Shown: positions 1 through 6,622 of the stretch, one piece after another
How the letters are laid out: the number at the start of each line of letters is the position of its first letter
Position numbering within the stretch: the stretch's first letter is position 1
DNA from: Bryobacteraceae bacterium
Lineage (GTDB): Bacteria > Acidobacteriota > Terriglobia > Bryobacterales > Bryobacteraceae
Length of the DNA: 17,678 bases
Direction of reading: 5' to 3'
Assembly (NCBI GenBank): GCA_014379815.1
Contig: JACMLA010000667.1
Coordinates: forward strand, 1 to 17,678
Notes under the pieces: model-generated
The model's input: the letters and a program-made list of their open reading frames with translations, nothing else
What the model was told of the DNA's origin: nothing
Database searches by the model: none
Program-made: the position numbers and the translations under genes

Positions 1-1
1 C

Positions 2-331
2 GTCGGGATAGCGGGAGTCGATAAGTCGGTCCGGGAGTCGGCAATCGCCATGGGAATGACAGGGCGCCAAGTCCTGTTTCAAGTGGAACTGCCTCTGGCG
101 ATTCCATCCATAACTGCGGGCATCCGGATTGCTACTGTAACAACGATCGGAACAGCGACGATAGCTTCGGCAATAGGAGGCGGTGGGCTCGGTGTGTTTA
201 TATTTCGGGGAATCGCTACTGTCGACATGACCGCCGTACTCGCGGGTGCTTTGCCCGCTGCTTTGATGGCCGTTGTGGCCGACGAAGGACTAGGATGGCT
301 CGAGCGAAAGCTCTCTCCCGCACGTTCCTGA
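2..331 (+). CDS. Osmoprotectant-type ABC transporter permease (3' end only)
   Basis: Inner-membrane permease subunit of a glycine betaine/choline/osmoprotectant-type ABC importer (OpuCB/ProW-like). Only the last 109 codons lie in the window; the frame is open from base 2, so the gene begins upstream and the ATG at 50 is internal. The visible part carries the cytoplasmic EAA loop that docks on the ATPase (ESAIAMGMTGRQVLF followed by VELPLAIPSI), then hydrophobic segments rich in Gly and Ala (TTIGTATIASAIGGGGLG, and a last helix near the C-terminus). The end overlaps the start of the binding-protein gene by 37 bases, so both are surely co-transcribed; the ATPase gene is presumably further upstream. 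Family assignment is strong from the loop and from the neighbour. The exact ligand (betaine, choline, carnitine, ergothioneine or another quaternary amine) cannot be told from this fragment. Confidence 0.9.
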   Translation, partial: VGIAGVDKSVRESAIAMGMTGRQVLFQVELPLAIPSITAGIRIATVTTIGTATIASAIGGGGLGVFIFRGIATVDMTAVLAGALPAALMAVVADEGLGWLERKLSPARS

Positions 332-1170
332 TCGCTGCGATCGCCATCTTGAGCGCATGCTCGAGACCGGAGAAAATCGTGGTCGGGTCAAAGAATTTTA
401 CCGAGCAGCTGGTGCTAGGCGAAATCATGGCGCAGCAGATCGAGCGCACAGTCGGTGTCCGGGTCGACCGCCGCCTGAACCTCGGAGGCACTATGCTGGC
501 GCAACAGGCTCTGATCTCCGGTGCCATCGATCTCTATCCCGAGTACACCGGAACGGCCCTGACCGCTATTCTGAAGCAGCCACTGCAGTCCGATCCTGGG
601 AAAGTGCTCGACCTGGTCCGGCGTACGTATGCCGACCGTTTCCAACTGACCTGGCTGGAACCATTCGGATTCAACAACACGTTTGCGATGGTGATCCGCC
701 GCAGCGACGCCGGTACTGTTCGGACAATCACCGAAGCCGCCTCTGCGCGTTCCTGGAAGCTGGGCGTAGGGTATGAATTTCTGCAGAGGCCTGACGGGTT
801 TCCAGGCCTGGCCCGAACGTACGGTCTTCGAACCGACGGCGGGCCCGTCACGATGGATCTGGGACTCCTGTTTACGGCTCTGCGCAACGGTCAGGTCAAC
901 ATGGTGGCTGCGAACTCTACTGACGGCGTGCTGGCAGTAATTGACGCTGTGGTCTTGAGGGATGACCGGGCTTACTTCCCGCCCTACGAGTGTGCCCCCG
1001 TAGTTCGTAAGGAGACGCTGGAACGGTATCCAAAACTCCAGCCTGCGTTGCAGAAGCTTTCCGGCAGCCTGACTGACGAGACCATGCGCCGCTTGAACTA
1101 CGCGGTCGACGGCGAGCACAAACCCATACGCGAAGTAGCGGCGCAGTTTCTTGCGACACTGAAAGATTGA
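295..1170 (+). CDS. Osmoprotectant ABC transporter substrate-binding lipoprotein
   Basis: Periplasmic ligand-capture subunit (OpuAC/OpuCC/YehZ type, 291 aa) of the importer whose permease precedes it. The N-terminus is a lipoprotein signal: basic MARAK, a hydrophobic stretch, then lipobox L19-S-A-C22, so the mature protein should be lipid-anchored at Cys22. Family signatures are GSKNFTEQLVLGEIMAQ just after the anchor, LYPEYTGTALTA (about 80-92) and LEPFGFNNTFAM (about 121-132), all typical of quaternary-amine binding proteins. The length is normal. The start at 295 has AAGGA five bases upstream and lies inside the permease gene, implying translational coupling. No ligand can be assigned from sequence alone; related proteins bind glycine betaine, choline, carnitine or ergothioneine. 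Confidence 0.92.
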   Translation: MARAKALSRTFLIAAIAILSACSRPEKIVVGSKNFTEQLVLGEIMAQQIERTVGVRVDRRLNLGGTMLAQQALISGAIDLYPEYTGTALTAILKQPLQSDPGKVLDLVRRTYADRFQLTWLEPFGFNNTFAMVIRRSDAGTVRTITEAASARSWKLGVGYEFLQRPDGFPGLARTYGLRTDGGPVTMDLGLLFTALRNGQVNMVAANSTDGVLAVIDAVVLRDDRAYFPPYECAPVVRKETLERYPKLQPALQKLSGSLTDETMRRLNYAVDGEHKPIREVAAQFLATLKD

Positions 1171-1194
1171 CAAAGAGGCATCCGGACCTGATTT

Positions 1195-2169
1195 ATGGAT
1201 GAGCGTTCCTGTTTGATCGTGGGCGGAGGAATCGCAGGACTCACCGCAGCTGAGACATTGCAAGAAGCTGGCTGGAAAGTCACGGTAGTGGAAAAGGGCC
1301 GCGGACCGGGAGGTCGGTTGTCCACACGCCGTATCGGGGAATCGAAACTGGACCATGGTGCGCAGTTCCTCACCGTGCGGGACGACCTGTTCCAGAAACG
1401 AATCACAAAATGGGAGTCAGCCGGTGTCGTACGGCCCTGGTTTACCAGCGACGACGGCCACACCAGGTATTGCGGCGTTGACGGAATGAACGGGATTGCC
1501 AAAGATCTGGCACGCGGACTCAACGTACAATCGCATTCGCATGTAGTTCACGTCGAGCATTGTGACGGTCGATGGCTGGTTCAGGACGAGCAGGGGAACA
1601 CTTACGATGCTCCCGTTCTCGTGTTGACACCCCCTGCTGAACAGAGTCTTGCATTATGCGAACCGTTCCGCCCGCTGCTGGGCCGGAAACTGGTTCAAAC
1701 TCTTCAGAGCATTCACTTCGAACCTTGTTATGCCCTGATGATTACCGGTGACGGAAAATCGAGGGTCCCTGAGCCTGGCTACGTTCGACCAGCGAGTGGA
1801 GCCGTGCAGTGGGTGGGAGACAACGTCCGCAAGGGAATCACCGCGGGTCCTCTCGCGTTGACCATTCACGCGACCGCTCGCTTTACGACCGATAACTGGG
1901 AAAAGAAACCGGACGCGATTACCGCTATGCTGCTGGAGGAAGTCGCCCTCTACATCGACGGGTCCGTGCAGGAAACGGAGTTGCATCGCTGGCGGTACAG
2001 TAAGCCTGTCAGGACCGAGACGGTGCGGTGCTTACACGGTACCTGCCCAGGACCAATCTACTTTGCCGGTGACGCTTTTGGCGGACCCCGCGTAGAAGGG
2101 GCCTTCCTGTCAGGTCTGGAGACAGCAAAGGCAATCCTTGCCTCTTCCGGGCAGACTGGACACGATTAG
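1195..2169 (+). CDS. Renalase-like FAD/NAD(P)-binding oxidoreductase
   Basis: Flavoprotein of 324 aa. The N-terminus is a Rossmann dinucleotide-binding fold (LIVGGGIAGLTAAE, GxGxxG at residues 10-15), followed by the acidic end of strand 2 (VVEK) and GPGGRLSTRR, which contacts FAD in amine-oxidase-like enzymes. LDHGAQFLTVRD resembles the sequence found in bacterial renalase-type proteins, and a C-terminal FAGDAFGGPRVEGAFLSG is the usual second FAD-binding motif. Bacterial renalases oxidise off-pathway dihydronicotinamide isomers; whether this protein does so is inference. No signal peptide is seen, so it should be cytoplasmic. It follows the binding-protein gene by 24 bases, and its TAG shares one base with the next gene's GTG. 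The ribosome site is weak (GGA about eight bases ahead of the ATG). Confidence 0.82.
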   Translation: MDERSCLIVGGGIAGLTAAETLQEAGWKVTVVEKGRGPGGRLSTRRIGESKLDHGAQFLTVRDDLFQKRITKWESAGVVRPWFTSDDGHTRYCGVDGMNGIAKDLARGLNVQSHSHVVHVEHCDGRWLVQDEQGNTYDAPVLVLTPPAEQSLALCEPFRPLLGRKLVQTLQSIHFEPCYALMITGDGKSRVPEPGYVRPASGAVQWVGDNVRKGITAGPLALTIHATARFTTDNWEKKPDAITAMLLEEVALYIDGSVQETELHRWRYSKPVRTETVRCLHGTCPGPIYFAGDAFGGPRVEGAFLSGLETAKAILASSGQTGHD

Positions 2170-3440
2170 TGCCCAACACATTACTACCCAACACAGAGGT
2201 CGCGATTGTAGGCGGAGGTCTGGCGGGCCTGGCGTGTGCCGCCGAGCTGACCCGGAGAGGCATAACCTTCACTCTGCTGGAGGCCTCGGATCGCGTAGGC
2301 GGGCGGGTCCGTACCGATGAAGTCGATGGATTCCTGCTGGATCGCGGCTTTCAGGTTCTGTTGACGGCCTATCCGGAGACCCTTCGGACTCTCGACTATG
2401 AGAGCCTTCAGCTGGGCCGGTTTCACCCAGGCGCGCTGGTACGGTACAACGGTGCGTTTCGCCAGGTTTCCGATCCTCTGCGTTATCCCAAGGGAGCCCT
2501 GCCGACAGCACTCTCGCCAATTGGTTCTCTTGCCGACAAGCTCCGGGTGGCACTACTGAATGCCTCGGTCCGTAGCGTGCCTCTGAACGAACTGTTCCGC
2601 CGGAAAGAAACGTCGACCCTCGATGCGCTGAAGCAGATGGGGGTTTCAGACTTGATGATCGGATCGTTCTTCCGGCCATTCCTTGGGGGCATCTTTCTGG
2701 AGTCGTCTCTGGCTACATCCAGCCGGAAGTTCGAATTTGTCTTTCGCATGTTTGGGCAGGGTGAGGCCGCTCTGCCAGAGCGCGGCATGGAAGAGATTCC
2801 GCGCCAGCTGGCAGGGCGATTGCCGCCGGGCTCGATACGAACGGGAACATCTGTAACGCGCCTCGAGCGATCGGCTGTCATGATCAGCACAGGCGAGTCG
2901 ATTACAGCAAAGCACATTGTGGTCGCGACAGACGAACCTGCCGCTGCGCGCCTGCTGCAAACGGACGTTCCAGGTACTGTGTGCTCTGTGGTGTGCCTGT
3001 ACTTCTCGGCTCCTCAGTCGCCAGTCTCCGGTCAATGGCTGGTGTTGAACGGTGAGGGCAGCGGACCTGTTAACAATTTGTGCGTGCCAACCGAAGTGTG
3101 CCCTGGATACGGTCCGAAAGGAAAAGCGCTAATCAGCGTAAGCGTACTTGGAAGACCGCAGGCCGATAACGAACAACTGACAAGGCAGGTAAAGGCACAA
3201 CTACAGGCGTGGTACGGAACTCAAGTGAAGGCATGGCGTCTGCTGCGGGTGTATCGCATTCCCTACAGCGTCCCGTTCCAGCCCGCAGGCGCGCTGCAGC
3301 CGGTCGCCAAATCAGTGCGTTTGGCAGACCGGCTCTGGAGGTGCGGAGACTACGCGGATGTCTCGTCGATTCAGGGCGCGATGGTTTCAGGCCGGCGCGT
3401 GGCCGAGGCAATTGCGGGCGTTAGTCCAGACGCTCCGTAA
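2169..3440 (+). CDS. FAD-dependent amine oxidase/phytoene-desaturase-like oxidoreductase
   Basis: Flavoprotein of 423 aa in the amine oxidase/protoporphyrinogen oxidase/carotenoid desaturase superfamily. It shows the dinucleotide fold VAIVGGGLAGLACA (Gly15, 17, 20), the family sequence EASDRVGGRVRTD with GFLLDRGFQVL right after it, and a C-terminal LWRCGDYADVSSIQGAMVSG that closes the FAD site. No transmembrane segment or signal peptide is seen. The GTG start overlaps the preceding stop TAG by one base, so the two flavoprotein genes are translationally coupled, and no alternative start upstream is possible without deep overlap. The substrate is unknown: no carotenoid or haem genes are nearby. 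The 3' end overlaps the convergent gene by 20 bases. Confidence 0.83.
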   Translation: MPNTLLPNTEVAIVGGGLAGLACAAELTRRGITFTLLEASDRVGGRVRTDEVDGFLLDRGFQVLLTAYPETLRTLDYESLQLGRFHPGALVRYNGAFRQVSDPLRYPKGALPTALSPIGSLADKLRVALLNASVRSVPLNELFRRKETSTLDALKQMGVSDLMIGSFFRPFLGGIFLESSLATSSRKFEFVFRMFGQGEAALPERGMEEIPRQLAGRLPPGSIRTGTSVTRLERSAVMISTGESITAKHIVVATDEPAAARLLQTDVPGTVCSVVCLYFSAPQSPVSGQWLVLNGEGSGPVNNLCVPTEVCPGYGPKGKALISVSVLGRPQADNEQLTRQVKAQLQAWYGTQVKAWRLLRVYRIPYSVPFQPAGALQPVAKSVRLADRLWRCGDYADVSSIQGAMVSGRRVAEAIAGVSPDAP

Positions 3441-4410
3441 TTGTGATGGCTTCGCGTAAGCGAAAGCTCAGACGCGTCTCCGCAGGAAGCTGCGCGGCGG
3501 CACCACGGGTCCCGAGTACTCCGCCTGTCCCCGCAGCTCCTCCGATGATGGCGCCGAGGCCCGCTCCTTTACCGCCACCTGCGATGGCACCGATTGCGGC
3601 ACCGATGCCTGCGGCAGCACCAACCTTTGCGACGTCCTTACCGGTTTCCCGAGTGGCTTGTTTGGTGAAGCTCTCGGTGGAGAGTTTCACGCGCTGCCCA
3701 TCCGATGTATTCAGGCGCACCAGTTCCAGCTGAAGTTGTGCCAGCCCGTTGACCCTGCCGCCGGGATCCGCTTCGACAATCCGGCCTTCGACCCGCGAAC
3801 CACGCTCGGCAATCACGGCCCCATCCACTTCGAGGATCTGGTCCAGAGTTGCCCCAAAGGTCTCACCTGTTTTGCTGCGTGAGGAATTGATGTTCTGATC
3901 CAGCCGGATGCTGAGAGTAGTTCCAACGGGAATCGTCACCGTCTGAGGCACTCTTTTCGGCTTGTCCGGTGGAGGTGGAGGCAGGGGGGACTTGTACGGA
4001 TCAGAAGGCAGCATCGGCCCGCCGTTAGGATTCACTGGTGCCGGTCCACTCGCGATCTGCTCGTTCGCTGCCGGATCGGTGGATGTCCCGGACGCTGTAT
4101 CCGAAGGCTTCCTGACAGGTACCGCACCAGCGCTCGTGTTCTTGACGGAATTCCTGGCTTTTTCCGTGCGTGGAGTAGCCGAAGGACGAACAGGCGGAGC
4201 GCTCTTCGGTTGTTCCGCAGCAGGGGTTATTGAGTCCGGTCCAACTTCTGTAGCTTCCGGCGTCGATACGGGAGCTGGTGTCAGGTCAGCCGCCGGTGTT
4301 TGCACCACGGCCGTTTCCGCCACTTGAGGAGCAGTGTTCCGGCTCATCATGAGGTACACCAGGCCAGATGCGAGAACTGCTCCGGCAATGAATGTAAGAA
4401 TCGTTTTCAC
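3421..4410 (-). CDS. Membrane-anchored proline-rich protein with C-terminal glycine zipper, function unknown
   Basis: I choose the GTG at 4410: GGAGG lies five bases upstream of it, whereas the longer reading from 4422 would place that ribosome site inside the gene. The protein has 329 aa. Residues 4-21 form one hydrophobic helix (signal anchor), followed by a low-complexity Pro/Ala/Thr linker (about 25-155, including PLPPPPPDKPK), a folded module starting TVTIPVGTTLSIRLDQNI (about 157-250), and a Gly/Ala-rich glycine zipper (about 262-303) before LSFRLREAITITERLD. The module plus zipper resembles a recurrent acidobacterial envelope protein type of unknown role; the linker would let it span the periplasm. 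It converges on the flavoprotein gene and is divergent from the STAS gene. The function is not known. Confidence 0.8.
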   Translation of the reverse strand: MKTILTFIAGAVLASGLVYLMMSRNTAPQVAETAVVQTPAADLTPAPVSTPEATEVGPDSITPAAEQPKSAPPVRPSATPRTEKARNSVKNTSAGAVPVRKPSDTASGTSTDPAANEQIASGPAPVNPNGGPMLPSDPYKSPLPPPPPDKPKRVPQTVTIPVGTTLSIRLDQNINSSRSKTGETFGATLDQILEVDGAVIAERGSRVEGRIVEADPGGRVNGLAQLQLELVRLNTSDGQRVKLSTESFTKQATRETGKDVAKVGAAAGIGAAIGAIAGGGKGAGLGAIIGGAAGTGGVLGTRGAAAQLPAETRLSFRLREAITITERLD

Positions 4411-4415
4411 GGGTG

Positions 4416-4420
4416 CCTCC
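4416..4420 (-). promoter_or_regulatory. Ribosome binding site deciding the start of the glycine-zipper gene
   Basis: On the minus strand GGAGG (4420 to 4416) is followed by CACCC and then GTG AAA ACG at 4410. The strong match and five-base spacing favour the GTG at 4410 over the in-frame GTG at 4422, which overlaps this very site. Confidence 0.75.
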
Positions 4421-4470
4421 ACTAACTGGAACGCGGTGTAGCATCGAAGGGTTTCCCAATACCCCCAGTC

Positions 4471-4512
4471 TTAACCCTTCTTAACCTGCTGGAAAGTCTG
4501 GGAGAGTATAAA
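4471..4512 (+). promoter_or_regulatory. Putative control region of the STAS gene: tandem TTAACC repeats and a TATAAA box
   Basis: In the divergent gap between the glycine-zipper gene and the STAS gene, TTAACC occurs twice exactly ten bases apart (4471-4476 and 4481-4486), one helical turn. A TATAAA box follows at 4507-4512. The 20-base distance from the second repeat to TATAAA is too long for a classic -35/-10 pair, so the repeats look more like a tandem activator or repressor site than a -35 element. This is pattern recognition only; the repeat could be chance. Confidence 0.35.
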
Positions 4513-4539
4513 GGAACGCAGGAAAGGAAACATTCTGAC

Positions 4540-4959
4540 ATGGCGCTGGAAATTGAGCAGAGAGAACGCGAAGGTATCGTCCTGCTGGACCTGAAAGGCC
4601 GTTTGATCGTAGGCGAACCGGTGTCAGCCTTGCGGGAGCGCATCACACAGCTTTGCGAGATGTCGGAACGGAAGCTGATTCTCAACATGGAACATGTCGA
4701 CTACATCGACAGCACGGGCCTTGGCGGGATGGTAATCAGCTTCACGTCGCTGAAGAAGCAAGGCGGCTTGTTGAAACTGCTGAACGTCAGTAAGCGCAAT
4801 ATTGAACTGCTGGTCCTGACCAAGCTGACGACAGTGTTTGAGCTGTTTGACGACGAGCAGGAGGCGGTGAACAGCTTCTTTCCCACCCGGGAGATTCGCA
4901 AATTCGACATCCTTGAGTTTGTTCGCCAGCAGGAGCAGGAGGATGCGGGAACCAAGTAA
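4540..4959 (+). CDS. STAS-domain anti-sigma factor antagonist (SpoIIAA/RsbV-like)
   Basis: Cytoplasmic 139-aa protein with a single STAS domain. The order is MALEIEQREREGIVLLDLKG, a RLIVGEPVSALRERI segment, and the diagnostic LNMEHVDYIDSTGLGGMV loop in which Ser58 (or Thr59) is the site that a partner serine kinase/anti-sigma factor phosphorylates in this family. Unphosphorylated antagonists bind the kinase and free the sigma factor or another partner. The last ~30 residues (FFPTREIRKFDILEFVRQQE) form a charged tail beyond the usual ~110-aa domain. No kinase, phosphatase or sigma gene is in the window, so the partner is unknown. AAGGAA about ten bases upstream supports the ATG. The next gene follows after 43 bases and may be co-transcribed. 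Confidence 0.9.
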   Translation: MALEIEQREREGIVLLDLKGRLIVGEPVSALRERITQLCEMSERKLILNMEHVDYIDSTGLGGMVISFTSLKKQGGLLKLLNVSKRNIELLVLTKLTTVFELFDDEQEAVNSFFPTREIRKFDILEFVRQQEQEDAGTK

Positions 4960-5002
4960 TTCCCGGGCGACCACGGACCGGATGCGCTAATCTGAAGGAG
5001 AA

Positions 5003-5506
5003 ATGCCTAAACTCAGCGAAGTGTTGGGATCTGCCGCCGCGATTGCGAAAGGCATGAGCGTGACGTTCGGTGAGATGATGAAGCCGACGTTGACCGAGGG
5101 CTATCCAGACGCCGCTCCGAACTTCCAGGAACGCTACCGCGGAATCCACGTGCTGCAGCGCGACGAGAACGGGTTGGAAAAGTGCGTTGCCTGCTTTCTC
5201 TGTTCTGCCGCCTGTCCGGCCGAGTGCATCTATATCGAGGCCACTGAGAATACAGAAAAGCTGAGGGTCAGCGGTGGAGAGCGGTATGCCTCGGTTTACA
5301 ACATCGACTACAGTCGCTGCATCTTTTGTGGATACTGTGTGGAAGCATGTCCTACGGACGCCATCACCCACGGTCATGGCTTCGAAATGGCAAGCTTCAA
5401 TACATCCACTTTGATCTACCGGAAAGAGCAGTTACTGGCCCCGGTTCCTCCGGGCGGAGGCACTGTCCAGATCGACGAACCGGTCTCCGCTGGTGGCGGC
5501 CATTAG
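5003..5506 (+). CDS. nuoI: NADH-quinone oxidoreductase subunit I (2x[4Fe-4S] ferredoxin-like)
   Basis: Electron-transfer subunit of respiratory complex I, 167 aa, normal length. Two classic cluster-binding motifs are complete: Cys61, 64, 67, 71 (CVACFLCSAACP) and Cys106, 109, 112, 116 (CIFCGYCVEACP). In NuoI these carry clusters N6a and N6b. Flanking segments also match NuoI: ERYRGIHVLQRDENG before the first motif, IDYSRCIFCG between them, and GFEMASFNTSTLIYRKEQLL after the second. AAGGAG lies only two bases before this ATG, closer than ideal; an in-frame ATG at 5054 is an alternative but would remove the N-terminal helix. No other nuo gene is adjacent: STAS precedes and a transporter follows. 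A NuoI-like ferredoxin serving another redox partner cannot be excluded. Confidence 0.88.
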   Translation: MPKLSEVLGSAAAIAKGMSVTFGEMMKPTLTEGYPDAAPNFQERYRGIHVLQRDENGLEKCVACFLCSAACPAECIYIEATENTEKLRVSGGERYASVYNIDYSRCIFCGYCVEACPTDAITHGHGFEMASFNTSTLIYRKEQLLAPVPPGGGTVQIDEPVSAGGGH

Positions 5507-5510
5507 CGAG

Positions 5511-5532
5511 CCGATAGTACTAGAACTATCGG
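5511..5532 (+). terminator. Perfect 8-bp hairpin after nuoI, possible terminator
   Basis: CCGATAGT (5511-5518) pairs perfectly with ACTATCGG (5525-5532) around a six-base loop, beginning five bases after the nuoI stop. CGAG at 5507-5510 could also pair with CTCG at 5542-5545 outside it. There is no T-tract directly after the stem, so this is either a weak or factor-assisted terminator, or an mRNA 3' end protector. Confidence 0.5.
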
Positions 5533-5603
5533 AGTTCTGCGCTCGTTGACGTGATTTTCGATCTGTCTTAACCTCACAGAGATATGCTCGTCTTTTCGGA
5601 TAA

Positions 5604-6611
5604 ATGATACTGCCGACGACCTATCTGGCTGCGTTGCTGCTCAGCATCCTGTCCATGCTCTGCTGGGGATCCTGGGCGAACACGTTCAAGCTGACCCGCA
5701 AGTGGAGATTCGAGCTTTTCTATTTCGACTACGCGTTCGGAGTGATGATCGCCGCGCTGATTGCAGCGTTCACCTTCGGCAGTTCTGGCGACGGAATGTC
5801 CTTCCTTGACAATCTCGAGGTGACGGGCAAACGTCAGCTGGGATTCGCGTTAGCCGCTGGCGCAGTCTTCAATCTCGCGAATATCCTGCTGGTTGCTGCG
5901 ATCTCCCTCGCAGGTCTTTCGGTGGCGTTCCCTGTGGGGATCGGCCTGGCTCTGGTGATCGGGGTTGTCTGGAACTACGTTCTCAAACCCGCGGGTAATC
6001 CTCTTTTTCTGTTCGGCGGTGCCGCGCTGGTTGTCGTAGCGATCCTCGTGGACGCTCTGGCGTACCGCATGCACGCTGTCTCGAAAGGCAGTGTGCAACA
6101 GGGGTCGATAAAGGGTCTGCTCCTGAGCGTGGTGAGTGGCATCCTGATGGGTTCGTTCTACCCACTAGTCCAGATTGCAACGGCAGGCGAACTGGGTTTA
6201 GGCCCCTACTCAGTGGGCGTTGTTTTCTCTGTCGGCGTGCTGTTTACTACCTTCATCTTCAACCTGTATTTCATCAATCTGCCCGTGCAGGGCGAACCAG
6301 TGCCGATTGGTGACTACTTCAAGGGCACGCCGGCAAATCACATACTCGGCCTGCTTGGGGGCGGGATCTGGTACGCGGGAACAATTGCCAATTTCGTGGC
6401 TGCCGCAGCGCCCGGTGAAGCCAGTGTCGGACCTGCTGTTAGCTACGCTCTGGGACAAGGTGCAACCATGATCAGCGCACTCTGGGGTTTGCTGGTCTGG
6501 CACGAGTTTCGCGGAGCAGTGGCGAACGTCAAAATGCTGCTGGTGTTGATGATCATCCTGTTCATCGCAGGCCTGAGTCTGGTCAGCGTGGCTCCTCTGT
6601 ACGCCAGTTAG
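5604..6611 (+). CDS. DMT-superfamily transporter, ureide-permease/sugar-transporter-like
   Basis: Integral inner-membrane protein of 335 aa with about ten hydrophobic helices (roughly 8-25, 40-60, 78-100, 103-125, 133-155, 168-190, 201-225, 247-268, 276-300, 309-332). The opening LCWGSWANTFKLTRKWRFEL and following FYFDYAFGV resemble plant ureide permeases and bacterial glucose/ribose-type or RhaT-like members of the drug/metabolite transporter superfamily. The repeated five-helix halves are typical of DMT proteins. Such proteins move sugars, ureides or related small metabolites by proton coupling, and many are mislabelled as multidrug permeases. No catabolic genes adjoin it, so the substrate is open. 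The ATG at 5604 has only a weak GGA ahead; the 97-base gap upstream holds the hairpin. It ends 11 bases from the convergent alaX-like gene. Confidence 0.8.
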   Translation: MILPTTYLAALLLSILSMLCWGSWANTFKLTRKWRFELFYFDYAFGVMIAALIAAFTFGSSGDGMSFLDNLEVTGKRQLGFALAAGAVFNLANILLVAAISLAGLSVAFPVGIGLALVIGVVWNYVLKPAGNPLFLFGGAALVVVAILVDALAYRMHAVSKGSVQQGSIKGLLLSVVSGILMGSFYPLVQIATAGELGLGPYSVGVVFSVGVLFTTFIFNLYFINLPVQGEPVPIGDYFKGTPANHILGLLGGGIWYAGTIANFVAAAAPGEASVGPAVSYALGQGATMISALWGLLVWHEFRGAVANVKMLLVLMIILFIAGLSLVSVAPLYAS

Positions 6612-6622
6612 ATCTACACCGG

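Noticed and set aside
415..1356. A 313-codon minus-strand open frame across the binding-protein and renalase-like genes.
   Set aside because: It spans two well-supported plus-strand genes and shows no family features.
3443..3733. A 96-codon plus-strand frame with Pro/Ala-rich translation.
   Set aside because: It is antisense to the Gly/Ala zipper of the minus-strand gene; Pro-rich antisense is expected from Gly-rich codons.
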